Shown piece after piece: positions 11,031-21,751 of a stretch of DNA of 64,000 bases. This DNA is from Asparagopsis taxiformis (lineage: Eukaryota; Rhodophyta; Florideophyceae; Bonnemaisoniales; Bonnemaisoniaceae): the NCBI GenBank assembly GCA_030407315.1, contig JALQPE010000844.1:1-64000 (forward strand). Reading direction: 5' to 3'. Below the pieces are notes generated by a model. That model worked only from the letters and a program-made list of their open reading frames with translations. It made no database searches and was not told the origin of the DNA. The position numbers and the translations under genes were made by a program. Positions within the stretch are counted from its first letter, which is position 1; each line of letters opens with the position of its first letter.

Positions 11031-12323
11031 GTGCCGGCTTCGTTACGGCCGCGGCTGCTGGAGTTAACGCACCACCACGTCCTCGCTGGACATCCCGGGC
11101 AAACGCGTATGTACTATACCCTACGGAGGACGTACTACTGGCCCGCGATGGCCGCCGACATCCACGCAACGGTACGAAACTGCGTTGGATGTGCGAAGAA
11201 CCGCGTGAAGCTTCGCAAACGGACGAACCCGTTACGTTTATTTCCGGCTACGGAGCCGCTGCGAGACCTATGTATCGACATACTAGGTCCGCTTACGAAG
11301 ACCACGCGTGGTAACCGATTTATCCTCGTGATAACGGACCGCTTCACGAAGCTGACTAGAGTCGTACCTCTACGAAATATCGATTCCGCCAACGTGGCGA
11401 GCGCGTTCGTCAACGCGTGGGTCTTCTCGTATGGACCCCCACGGACGCTCATAAGCGACAACGGAAAGCAGTTCGCTGCTAAGTTTTTCCAGCGCGTCTG
11501 CAACGAAATCGGCGTGACGAACGTCTTTACGTCGACGTACCACCCCCAAACGAACGGGCAGGTGGAGCGCTACAACAGGACGATCCTGGCGATGCTACGC
11601 AATTACGTGAACGAAAACCAGAACGACTGGGATCGATACGCATCGGCGTTAACGTTTGCGTACAACACGCATGTGCATTCGAGCACGGGCACGACGCCCT
11701 TCGATTTGATTCTCACGAATCCACCGCCACCGTTGGCGCTACACACGTCGGTAACGAACCGCGAACTACCCGACGGGGGAGGGCGAGCCACTTACGTTCG
11801 TGAGCTCGCCACAACGATGGATAACGCGTATCGAACGCTGAAGGCCGCGCAGGCACGTTATAAACGAAATTTCGACAAGCGAGTCCGTGTCTCGAATCGA
11901 AACATCCGCGCGGGAGAATACGTATTCATCGACCCGACGGACGGGACCACGAAGGGCACGAAGCTCGGCAACCACGCGTTGGGACCGTTCCGCGTACTAC
12001 GTAACGACGTACGAACGTTCGTCATCCAACGAGGAGACGTAGTTGAACGTGTCAACTCGGACCGCGTTGCGTACGCGCCAACGCCGGCGAACGCGCCCCC
12101 GCCGGAGCCATACGATGCCACCGAGGCAGACCTCGACAAGAACCGCGACGGTCCGGCGTATGTAGTAGACGACCTACTAAACCATCGCGTAAACGATGAC
12201 GGCACCCTAGACTTCCTCGTGAAGTGGGTCGGGTATCGTAACCCTACGTGGGAGCCCCGCCGGAACGTATCTGAAGAGAGCGTCTCTCGATACTTCGCAC
12301 GCGTGCGACGAGCAACAACGTGA
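11031..12323 (+). CDS. Element B integrase with C-terminal chromodomain
   Basis: The zinc-binding end shows H-H-C-C ligands (THHHVLAGHPGQ .. CVGCAKNR, about 11068-11205). The catalytic core has the D,D-35-E triad: DILGPL near 11280, SDNGKQFAAKFF near 11455, and NGQVERYN near 11555-11575. An SH3-like tether follows. The last 50 residues are a chromodomain (AYVVDDLLNHRVN .. FLVKWVGYRNPTWEPRRNV), which in chromoviruses directs insertion to histone-marked chromatin. The first codons lack an obvious upstream link to the RNase H frame, implying another frame step near 11000. Confidence 0.9.
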   Translation: MPASLRPRLLELTHHHVLAGHPGQTRMYYTLRRTYYWPAMAADIHATVRNCVGCAKNRVKLRKRTNPLRLFPATEPLRDLCIDILGPLTKTTRGNRFILVITDRFTKLTRVVPLRNIDSANVASAFVNAWVFSYGPPRTLISDNGKQFAAKFFQRVCNEIGVTNVFTSTYHPQTNGQVERYNRTILAMLRNYVNENQNDWDRYASALTFAYNTHVHSSTGTTPFDLILTNPPPPLALHTSVTNRELPDGGGRATYVRELATTMDNAYRTLKAAQARYKRNFDKRVRVSNRNIRAGEYVFIDPTDGTTKGTKLGNHALGPFRVLRNDVRTFVIQRGDVVERVNSDRVAYAPTPANAPPPEPYDATEADLDKNRDGPAYVVDDLLNHRVNDDGTLDFLVKWVGYRNPTWEPRRNVSEESVSRYFARVRRATT

Positions 12324-14821
12324 AAGCCACGACGGCCCCCGAAAACGCACACGAGCGTCGGGTTAAGCGCACGCGTGCGCGAAGTTGCACGATGCAACAA
12401 ACGAAGGCGACGAGCCGCACGAACGAGAAGCGAAGGCACAACGAGTGGCCGGGACGTCCACCCTTGCGTTGGGGGGGCGCGATGCGTGCTAGAGCCGTCG
12501 CTCTTTTCGTTTTCGACACCATACGTGGTGGAGGCACGAGCGCCAACGAAAGATTGGACGACGAGTCCACGCGCGGACGATTCACACGATGTGAAGAGCC
12601 ACGACTGGCTCGACAGTGTTGACCGTCCCACGGGCAAAGGTGACGACACCACGGGCCACGGACGGACAACACGTCAGATTTTTCGCGCGAAAAATTATAC
12701 GTGGGCCAGCGGGCCATGGACGCACGGTACGAAAAATCGGGCCGATTACAGTGCGCTAATCCGGCCAAATCTCGGGACACGCGTGCCCCGAAAATTTCGT
12801 AATTTCGGCATGTCACGTGAGCCATCGTACGTCCCCGTGGACAACCGCTGACAACGAGTCGCATCGACCAACGAGGTCAACGCCAAACAGCTCGCGAGCT
12901 AACGGCAACGTGACGCCGGAAGGCGGAGAAACGACGTAGGACGGACGCGTCCCCAACGAAGATGGCAACGGCCTCATTACGAAACTCCCCGCACGAAGCG
13001 GAACGAAGCTATACGTTAGCCGACGAATTAGACCAACGGGTCTCAGCGCACGAAACGCGCGAGTAAAGCGTGCGAACGACGAGCCAACGAGGCCGCGACG
13101 ACGGGCGGCGAACCGTATCGCCACCGTGAGGCACGACGCCGAACGCGGTAGCCACGTACGGCAACCACGGAACGACACAACGGTGTCCTGCCACGCGGGC
13201 ATAACGAACGACGCGCGGAAGCGAAAAGCCGCCGGCCAGTCGAACGCACGTAACGAAACACGAATACGCACGGCGTCCAAGCGGTAGCCAACGTAACGGC
13301 ACAGCTGAAGGCAACGTCTGCCGGGTTGGCTCACGAGGCAGCCTCAAACGCCCGCGGGCATGCGAAATGACCCGTCAATCGCGTCCCCGTCGGGTTCGCA
13401 AGGCGAATAACGAAATTACGCAACGGCGTAGAGGGCGAGCATTACGTATGCCCAGGTGCACGTCACACCACATAACGAATGAGCTAACGAAACGCTCCTC
13501 GGACGCCGCAGCGAACGTCGCTACCACGCGAAGTGGACTATCGCAACGATTGCGCCACCGGCTAACGTGAAGCCGCGGCAAACGCGAAGCGCGACGGCGC
13601 TAATAACGTTAACGGCTATACGAAAAGCCAAGCCCGCCGGCAAAAACGTTGTCTAGGGAACCACGACGCACTGCCGCGTACACGCAACGGCGTGAAACGT
13701 CAAGCCAACTCACGCGCGAGTCGGCCTGACGCTTAGCGAATTTTTCGTCCAGCTCACCGGAGCGAATTAAAATTGGCACCGACGTGCTACGTGCCAGAGA
13801 GCTCGAATGCTCAACGGAATTCGACACCCGACGGGGTTATCCGCACGAGGGACGACGGCGGAAACGAATTCCGAGATAGTTACAAAATGATATCGCCACT
13901 GGCCAACGTGAAGCCGCGGCAACGCGAAGCGCGACGGCGCTAATGACGTCAACGGCTATACGAAAAGCCAAGCCCGCCGGCCACCACGTCGTCAACGAAA
14001 CCGCAACGTACTGCGACGAATTACTGCGTACACGCCACGGCGTAGAACGTCAAACCGACTCACGTGCGAGTCGGTCTGACGTTCGATGAAATTTTCACCT
14101 AGCTCATCGGAGCAAATTAAAATTAGCACCGACGTGCTACGCGCTAAAGAGCTCGAATGCTCAACGGAATTCGACACCCGACGGGGTTATTCGAACGAGA
14201 AACGACGGCGGAAACGATTTCGAGTTAGTTACTAAATGATACGCACGCCAACGGGCTAAACGATCGAGGTTAACGTACCACTCGCAGTGAAAAGCCGCCG
14301 CTACGCGCCGCCGCTTTGCCGAATAGTTACGTTTGTACGAACCTGCCAACGGGCACGCGCCGCCGCGAACGCGAAGACGGGCTACGTAAGCCTTACGACA
14401 CCCGACGGGGTAGACGCCACAACAAAAAAAATTGTGGGGAGGGGCTTAACGCTAACCCCTCCCCGCTGCAGACGACCTGCCAACACGTATTACGAAGCTC
14501 AACGGAGCCATGCGATTACGCAAAGAAACAAACGAAGGTTTACGAAGCAGCTCGATGCTAAAAGCCTACGAGGCCTACGACTAACCACGGAACGATGCCA
14601 ACGGGCGGGCCGCGATGATTACGAAAGAGCCGGAGCGCACGCGCGCGCTCCGGCGCCGTGGCGATTCGATCAGCCAACCGGGCCGCGTACGTTTAAACGA
14701 GATTTTTCGGGACAACTGCCACGTCCGCAGTTGTACCCGAAAAGGCGCCACGGCCCCGTGTCTCAGGCGCGTCCTGAAGGGCCTCGCGTGGCCGGGACGT
14801 CCACGTGTGGGGGTGGGGCTG
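12324..14821. other. Long 3' noncoding part of element B
   Basis: About 2.5 kb between the integrase stop and the 3' LTR. No coding region is supported; minus-strand frames here are Arg/Ser-rich composition artefacts. It holds a 341-bp tandem duplication (13554-14240) and, just before the LTR, a G-rich polypurine tract (GTGGGGGTGGGG, 14807-14818). Confidence 0.7.
13554..14240 (+). repeat. Tandem duplication (about 341 bp, two copies) in the B 3' region
   Basis: Copy 1 runs about 13554-13894 and copy 2 about 13895-14240. Both contain AACGTGAAGCCGCGGCAA, CGAAAAGCCAAGCCCGCCGG, AATGCTCAACGGAATTCGAC and CACCCGACGGGGTTAT, and end in a TTAC-AAATGAT-type segment. The copies have diverged by scattered substitutions and small indels. 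A third fragment (ACACCCGACGGGGT) occurs near 14399. Confidence 0.88.
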
Positions 14822-15485
14822 TGTAGTATACGTGGCAATTCCGAAATTGCAAATATTTACGTTTTTCCGCGGAATTCGAATCTCGGCGGACACGACCGGC
14901 GACAGCAATGCACGAACATTGCTGGCGCATGCGCGCGCGCAACCGGCACACGTGTGCAACGAACGTACTGGCAACGGCCAACGGACCAACGGGTCCCTAC
15001 GTGTGACCCACAAGGTCCTTTCCCATTCGGGGACGTTACGAACAGTGTTTACACTGTAAAGCGATGCCATCGTGGCCATATAGGTATTGGCATCGTGCCG
15101 GGAGGGAAAGGGGACAAGACAACGATCGAGCAACGGCTCTAGTCTACGACTGACTTCTACGTTTACGTTTACGTTTGGCCTAACGAGGCTTCGTCTCCGT
15201 CGAGCTGCGTACTCCCTACCCATCGCCGCACGTAAGGCTGATTGCGTGTAGTGCCTCCGGGCTTGGTCGAGAGCGCCTCCGGTGACGTACCACCTCGTGT
15301 GCTAACGTAATCCTCGCGTGGATTGTTGCGTCGTGACGCTCGTGTCTACTCGCTAACCACTCTACCTTCTACCGTTCTAACAATACAGTCAAACACCAGC
15401 GGGTGGACTGCTCGTTTCGTTTCGTAAGGACAGCGTGTCCACTGGCTCGTACCAGCTACTACGTCTAACGAACTATCGTTCCACA
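14822..15485 (+). repeat. 3' LTR of element B
   Basis: Same 664-bp sequence as 4621-5284, preceded by a G-rich polypurine tract and followed by GGGTC. Confidence 0.95.
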
Positions 15486-15490
15486 GGGTC
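15486..15490. repeat. Target-site duplication of B, right copy (GGGTC)
   Basis: Second copy of the 5-bp duplication. Without B and one copy of these bases, the A integrase frame reads straight across the junction (..RRWGS to VATDF..). Confidence 0.93.
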
Positions 15491-16592
15491 TGTGGCAACC
15501 GATTTTATAGTCGCCCTACCGAAAACTGCCAAGGGGTATGACGCTATCACTACTTGGGTTGACCGACTGTCTCGTAGAGTGCATTTTATTCCCTGTAGAA
15601 CTACGGACACCGCGATGGATACCGCGGAGGGGTTCTTCCAGCATGTCTTTAAGCTCCACGGGATCCCGGACTCCATCGTTTCCGACCGTGATGCAAAGTT
15701 TACGTCAAAATTCTGGAAACATCTCATGGCGCTCTGCGGTGTTACTCTCCAGATGTCCTCCACGCACCACCCGCAGACGGACGGGACCTCCGAGATCATG
15801 AACCGGCTCATCGAGAACTACATTTGATGTTACTGCGGATACCGCCAGAATGATTGGGACGATATGCTCCCTGCAGCCGAGTTCGCATACAACTCTGCTG
15901 TTAGTGACGAGCTCCAGGCGTCACCATTTGAAGTAGATCTAGGGTGGGTACCTAAATCTCCACTAGCGCAGCTAGGATCAGTGCGCGAGACCCCGATTGC
16001 CAGCGTCAACGAATTGAAGGGCAGGTTGGCTGCAGCACTGAATGACGCTCGATTCGCTCATCAGGTCTCTAAAGCAAAGAATGCCGCATACGCGTCACAA
16101 CGTATGAAGGAACCCTCTTACCGCGTTGGGGACCAGGTATGGCTTAACCGATCAATATTCAAGGATGCTATATCCAAGGTGCAAACCTCGGATAAGCTGG
16201 GATCGCGGCGCTTCGGACCGTTCACAATTACCGAGAAGCTGGGAAAGAATGCCGTTCGGCTCGATTTACCTCGAAATATTCGTCTACACCCTGTCGTACA
16301 CGTATCACATACGGTTCCCTATCTTTCCCAGCCTCCGGAAATTTCCCGCCCCGTACCAGTACGTCCGAACCCGGTCTCTGATGTGGATGGAGACGATCTT
16401 TACGCGGTGGATCGCATTATTTCGCACCGCAAGCGTGGGAGAGGATACCAGTGGTTGACCCTCATGAAAGGGTCCCCGCAACATGAAGCAGAGTGGCAAC
16501 CGACACGTGACTTCGTTGACGCCGACGGAACCCTGACTTCCGCCTTCCATGCATACATCGTTCAGCATGGATTGCTCCCAGATCTCCACTAG
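15486..16592 (+). pseudogene. Element A pol, 3' part (integrase core, C-terminal domain, chromo-like end)
   Basis: This continues the integrase cut by B. The core motifs are DFIVALPKT, SDRDAKFTSKFW and a TDGTSEIMNR segment that holds the catalytic Glu. A stop (TGA near 15827) breaks the frame soon after. The second piece (15864-16592) carries the C-terminal tether (SYRVGDQVWLN, LGSRRFGPF) and a degenerate chromodomain-like end (DLYAVDRIISHRK .. EAEWQPTRDFV). A polypurine stretch (GGGAGGGG, 16621-16628) follows before the 3' LTR. Confidence 0.85.
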
Positions 16593-16634
16593 CGGCTATT
16601 GACGCGGCCGTCAATAACCTGGGAGGGGCAATGG

Positions 16635-16910
16635 TGAAACAGTGTTACTCGAGCACGACAAGTATGATACGCAATGTCATACCCAAGATGGAAGATCAGT
16701 AGCAATTTGGCGCCAAAGGGCAGTACACAACGTCGATGGCACTGCCCGTATTTTAACCGTAACTCTACGGGCAGGAACTAGAGGCTCGCCGGATCCCTCA
16801 CGACGGGCTATTTAGGAGGGGCACCCCAGCGGCCGGCGAACGGAAAAAGGGCGGGCATGCAAGAGGGGACTCGAGAAGAAGGCGAGAGTAAAGGACGACA
16901 GTTTGTTACA
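16635..16910 (+). repeat. 3' LTR of element A
   Basis: 276-bp partner of 991-1267; starts TGAAACAGTG, ends TTGTTACA, followed by GAATA. Confidence 0.93.
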
Positions 16911-16915
16911 GAATA
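16911..16915. repeat. Target-site duplication of A, right copy (GAATA)
   Basis: Matches GAATA at 986-990 and fixes the right border of element A at 16910. Confidence 0.92.
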
Positions 16916-17484
16916 CCCCTTAAACCACCAGAGGAAACGCTTATTTCAACCTAGTCGATTCTGCTTCGAACTCTGTTACAGACTGGGGGTCTCCGTGAAC
17001 GAAATTTGCTAATTTGTCTCAATTTTAGTTCCCTTTGCCCTATCGCGCCGCTCCTGTTCCTCACTTCAAGGTGTCTTGTATACCACTGATGAATCTACAA
17101 TACGTGGAGCTACAACAGTTGCTGTGGACATGGGGGTCACGCACAATCTAAATATTGTAGTTTGTTTGGGTCCGAAGCGGCACCACATGTAGTTGGTTTC
17201 ACGATGTGTGCTAAACCTATTCATACGCAAGTCTGGTTTGACTTTTGTGGTTCTGCGAGATGTAGGGATATATCCTGCGATTCTCCTATATTTTCAAACA
17301 TGACGTGAAATAAAGGAAGAGTGAATGTAATGGCTATGCTTTGAACTTTTAATCTATAGAAGGGATTTAAGTCGGCGAACTCATTTTATCAACGCATATA
17401 AAAGATTGTTCTTTCGGCGATATCACACTAAGGATCCGAACACTATCGCTTAGAGGAGACGAAGATTTGGTCTCTCGATTCAAC
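16916..17484 (+). promoter_or_regulatory. Host upstream region and displaced promoter of the interrupted secreted-protein gene
   Basis: Single-copy DNA between A and C. A good TATA box (CATATAAAAG) sits at 17395-17404, about 81 bases before the original ATG at 17485, the spacing also seen at the VWA genes of this window. No other gene is visible. Because element C now separates this promoter from the gene body by 15.8 kb, it probably no longer drives the full gene. Confidence 0.65.
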
Positions 17485-17501
17485 ATGGCCTTCAACTACT
17501 C
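17485..17501 (+). pseudogene. First codons of the host secreted-protein gene, cut off by element C
   Basis: ATG GCC TTC AAC TAC TC runs straight into the left end of C. The sequence right of C, after one shared ACTC, continues G TTT CGA CTG TTT GCA, giving MAFNYS-FRLFAV in one frame. This is therefore the original 5' end of the gene whose body lies at 33320-33942. Start codon, context and signal-peptide logic all agree. Confidence 0.85.
17498..17501. repeat. Target-site duplication of C, left copy (ACTC)
   Basis: Four bases shared with 33320-33323. Five bases would be more usual for this class, but the fifth does not match. Confidence 0.75.
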
Positions 17502-17829
17502 TGTAGTTAATCGTGGTTTGAGTTTTTGTTGAGGTGGTTTTTTCCTGCCTCCTTTACTTCTACTCTCTGCTACCTGCGTTTAAATACACTCGATATCTCC
17601 CTAGCTATGTTTTCTGTTTCATTGACTATGTCCAATTCCCAGCGATAAACAGCTTGCGCCGCCAAAGTTTCCTAGTTAGCCAGTCAAAAAGAAAAGGTCT
17701 TCCATTAATTGGGTAGCATTTGGCTGCGCCAAACGGAGTCTTGAGAGGAAATACAGGAAAGATGATAATGGGCATAATAGAACCGAATTTGGATCTCCAT
17801 TTGAATCGCATTATTTGGAATGCGTGACA
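17502..17829 (-). repeat. 3' LTR of element C
   Basis: 328 bp on the + strand from TGTAGTTAAT to TGCGTGACA. It matches 32991-33319 with about three substitutions and one indel. A minus-strand polypurine tract (AAAAAGAAGGGGC, 17830-17842) adjoins it. Confidence 0.93.
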
Positions 17830-17851
17830 GCCCCTTCTTTTTGAAGAGCCA

Positions 17852-20567
17852 CTAAGCATTTCGAGCAGCTCTGACCAGATCTTGGTCTGAATAGCTGTCT
17901 AGAAACCTGTCCAGCAACACTGGAATATCCTCGCGCATGATGTCCATTGGCTCCCATGTAGGCTCCTCGTGGTCAAATCCACGCCACTTGCAGCAAACTT
18001 CATAGCGTCCAATTGCTTCGTTGAAGCGTAATCCTAGTATCTTAGTGACGGTTTCGTAGTGCGGGCTATTGTGGCCAATAGAATCCAATAAATCTTGAGT
18101 GACGTCCAGCGATGAATCAGCATAGAACTTGAGTCTATTGCAATGAATTGTGTGTAGTTTCTTAGATATCATATCTTCCACCTCGTAGGTGTAATCTGAT
18201 AATGCCCTTGTGATTCTCTGCGGCCCTGTCCATTTGACTCGCAACTTATCTCCATGTTGAGATACAACCTTAGCTACCAATACGAAATCCCCGACATCAA
18301 AGTTGACATCTTGTACATTAGTTTTTTCGTTGTGAGCTTTGATTGAACGTTCCCTATTTCTTGTTCTGCTTGCTGCAACACTTTTGTGAAACTCCTCTAA
18401 TGATTGTTGGAGTGACTGCACATTGCATATCTTCTGTGCTTTGACGAAAGATATGCTCTTGGTTTTTGTAGCACGTGGCTTGAGCATCGTTCGCAATGGA
18501 TTGTCTGCAGGAAGCTGTGTCATTATTGTTATCGGCGCAAGGTTAGCTAGTCCAGTGCGAGGTGTGTGGTTAATTATGCTTTGAACAAGTGGTAGCACAG
18601 ATGGCCAATCCTTTTCGCGCATGCGAAACTCAGAGAGAAGAGCTCTCGTTGCCCTTAAGACTTGTTTGCATATAGCCTCAACTGTTCCGTTGGCTTGTGG
18701 AGTGTATGGAGTTGTAAAATGATGCTGCGCATGTAATGAACGGTTGAGTGCATTCATCAATGTATTTTTGAAATGCGGACCGCGATCTGAGTTCCATGAC
18801 AGGACGACACCAAATGTTGTAAACCACTTGAGCAATGTTTGACATGTTGTCAGCGCATCAGCATTCTTGCAAGGTTCAAGCCAGCTGTACATGGAAGCGT
18901 CATCCATAACTATAAGCACGTAGCTGTAACCATCTCTGCTGTCCCCCATGTATAAAAAATCAAAATGAATAAGCTCGTTCGGTTTGTCTGCATGTAGTGC
19001 ATGCCCCATTGGCCTTGCTACCTTCTCTCCGCCAATCGTGGATAAGCAATGCAAGCAAGAATTGCAGAACGCCTTGATGTCCGCCTCAATTGTATTCCAT
19101 ACACAGTAAGACTTGATTGCAAATGTAGTTGCAGCGACTCCTCGATGTCCGCCACGTCCGCAATGACCCACAATGCATATGCGCATTTGCAATTGGATGG
19201 AATTAGAAGGTATCCAGATTGTCCCAGATTCCGAACGTATTAATCCATCTTTAAGACATCCCATGGGTTCCTCCCCTTCGTCTAATGCCTCACGCTGCGC
19301 AGTGTAAATTTCCTCGTCACTGGGCCAGGTAAATTCCGGATCTAAGTCGGGGGCGACAGGTGCGCGAAATAATGCAGAAAGTTGCACAGATTGACCTTCA
19401 TGCAGGGGCTTACTGCCCCAGCGCGAGAGGAGGTCTGCCCAAACATTATCATCTCCAGCAACATGAGAAATAGTGTAGCGAAAAGCAGAAAGTTTCAAAG
19501 CCCAACGCTCAACCTTATTGGCTACATGCTTAGTGATGCCTGGTTTCGTCGAGTAGGGATCGAAAATAAATGTGAGGTTCTTGTGATCTGTGAATATGTT
19601 GAATCCTCTTGGTCGCATGAGAAGGTAGTCTAGGCGTGTGACAGAAGACACAATGGCATATGCTTCTTTCTCAATTGTAGACCATCGGCTACTAGCACCT
19701 CTGAATGAGCCAGATAGAAACGCAAGAGGCTCATGATGCTGTTCAGCAAATTGTATATCCACCTCATTGGGTGGCACTTGTGTTAAAATCCCTGCCCAAT
19801 GCTCTTCGGATGCATCTGTAAACAACTGGAAAGCCTTAGAATCATCTGGATGTGCTAGCATCACGGAATTTGCTAGTGCATTGCGCACAGCCCCAAACGT
19901 TTCCTGGTGTTCGTCCGTCCACAACTGTGAATGCAGTTGGAATTGGGATGCTGCTCTCCGGGTACGAGCTCCGACGGCTTCATAGACCTTTTCCAATACG
20001 CGAACAAGAGGAGCAACAAGCTGTGTGAATTGTGGAATGACACTGCGCATCCAATTGGCTGCACAGATGAACTGCTGTAAATCAGCTCCAGTCACAGGCG
20101 TTTGTAATTGAAGGAGACTTTGAAGTCTGCTGGGATCCATTGTTATGCCACCACTGGATATAATTCGTCCACACCATTTAACCTCCGAAAGGAATAGGCG
20201 ACACTTAGTAGCATGAAGCTTGATTCGTTTTTTCCTGCATATTGTAAACAGTAATCGAAGCTTTAGAATGAGTAAGTGTGCAGACTTTGCGTACAATAGT
20301 AAATCATCCAGCCATTGTATGATGTCATTCTTCATCACTCCTAGAAGCTGCTGTAGCGTACTCTGAAAGAAGGCTGCAGCATTTGTTTGGCCCTGCAACA
20401 CCCTGGTTGGAGTGTAAACACCATCACAAGTGATAAAGCTTTGGCATTCCTGTGAATCCTTATCAAGAGCAAGCTGAAAGTAGCCATGACATAGATCAAT
20501 TATAGCATAGCATTTCGTACCAGCTAATTGGGCCGTTGCTGATTCAATGTTCGGCATCGGCCAACAG
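17852..20567 (-). CDS. Element C pol, downstream part: RT, RNase H, integrase, chromodomain
   Basis: The frame enters from the D junction at 20567. RT shows IIDLCHGYFQLAL and a catalytic WLDD (IQWLDDLLLYA), with Trp where Tyr or Phe is usual. RNase H has LFTDASEEHWAG and FTDHKNLTFIF. The integrase zinc finger (HCGRGGHRG .. CNSCLHC) is followed by the D-D-E core: HFDFLYMG, NSDRGPHFKN, ANGTVEAICK. The tether FDVGDFVLVAK and a clear chromodomain (ETVTKILGLRF .. CCKWRGFDHEEPTWEPM) close the protein at 17852. The whole frame is open with no stops. RT makes the DNA copy and integrase inserts it; the chromodomain presumably guides it to marked chromatin. Confidence 0.92.
20563..20567. repeat. Target-site duplication of D, left copy (AACAG)
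   Basis: AACAG before the left LTR of D, repeated at 30791-30795. Confidence 0.93.
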
Positions 20568-21252
20568 TGTAGCAGGTAGAAAATCCGCTAGAGCGGCAAA
20601 CCACCCGACAGGTGTCCCGAGCCTCGGTAGAGGAAGTGGTAGAGCAGATGAACCTTATAGGTACCCAGCGGGTAGTCTCGTAAGAGAGAAGGTGTCGTTA
20701 CCCGGAGGGGGTTGTGCGACGAAGGGGTGCTCACGCGAGAGGCGTATGGATAGAGCGAGTGACGTAATCCGTCGAGCTGTTGGCTAACCCTAAGGTTTTC
20801 CCGGAGAGGGGTTGAACAATAGGTATGCGAACACTGTTCCAATGGGTCGTAATTCCACTTGAGTTTACGTTACTCTAGAAACCGTGCCTACTGGCTATTC
20901 CAGTGGCCGTTTTATACTAAGTCTACTGTAAGCTAGGGTTAGTGGTTAGGAATAAATATCCAGTTAGTGACCAATCAGAACCCAATTATTGGCGCTCGCC
21001 TACCCGCGAGGTCATTGCCAATAGGCTTACATTGTAATGTATGGCTGATCAGCCTAAGTTAAAACTTGCCCCCTTGTGGGGTCTTGGCCGGGGCCGATAG
21101 GCCCGGGTGGGGTTATTTGTCAGCCATAGCTGGTCCTAAGTATAGGAAACACGCCAGTTGGCTGGTGCCTTCTGATTGGCACATCCCGTAAGTGGGTACC
21201 CAATAGGGAAGCGACACGGCTCGATCAGCGAGGACCGCCAGGCGGTACGACA
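20568..21252 (-). repeat. 3' LTR of element D
   Basis: 685 bp on the + strand from TGTAGCAGGT to GGTACGACA, same as 30106-30790. On the minus strand it is preceded by a polypurine tract (CAGGAGGGGGCC; + strand 21254-21265). Confidence 0.95.
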
Positions 21253-21751
21253 CGGCCCCCTCCTGAGAGATTTGTCGTCCCGACAAAATTTGATCAAATA
21301 AAATTACAATTTTTGGCTGTGGCCGTTGCATTGTGCAATTCAAAATTTTCCCGCGCGCGGCGCGTGCACACTAAATGTGTTGTCCATCCGACTCTTCCCG
21401 AGTTCCGCCCGACCGTTTCCTATTGGAATCAATACCTGTTTCAGGTCCATCATCGCCCTAACGCAACACAGCGTATTCACCCCTTCGGTGTCCAACTGCG
21501 TCCACGCATTCGCGTCCTTTCCATTATCCCTCAAAGGGTTTTTGCGTCCATCTGCTAAATAATTAGCCGCGTGATCGCACGAGCGGTGCCAATTCGAGGC
21601 TTGCATTCGCCGTTTCGGCCCATTGCCTCGCGATCCCCTTCCTGGGTTGAATAGCGCAGCTCCCTCCCGGAGACTTAAGCCAATAGGCCACTTGTTCGTC
21701 CCGCTTCAGGGTTTTTATCAACGTCCGTCATCGCCTCTACTGGCTTTTAGG

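Larger units (their letters stand above)
4621..15485 (+). mobile_element. Element B: Ty3/gypsy chromovirus nested in A
   Basis: 10,865-bp element with two 664-bp LTRs, a 5-bp target duplication, a primer binding site at 5286, gag, protease, RT/RNase H, integrase with a chromodomain, and a 2.5-kb 3' noncoding part. The LTRs looked identical wherever I compared them, so insertion is recent and later than A. Even so, gag-pol is split by at least five one-base frame steps. The DNA is strikingly rich in ACG/CGT words in both coding and noncoding parts. Confidence 0.94.
991..16910 (+). mobile_element. Element A: Ty3/gypsy LTR retrotransposon, degenerate, host of nested element B
   Basis: The two ends are near-identical direct repeats (991-1267 and 16635-16910) that begin TG and end CA and are flanked by the 5-bp duplication GAATA. 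Between them lie gag, protease, RT, RNase H and integrase remnants in the order expected for Ty3/gypsy. B is inserted at 4621-15485, so A itself is only about 5 kb. Coding is broken by several single-base frame steps and stops. By eye the LTRs differ by two substitutions and one indel, so the insertion is not very old although the coding part is already defective. Confidence 0.93.

Noticed and set aside
12244..13334. Minus-strand frames of 206 and 173 codons in the B 3' region, tested as a counterpart of the antisense gene of D
   Set aside because: They are Arg/Ser-rich and resemble neither the D antisense protein nor any domain; the first runs into the integrase gene.
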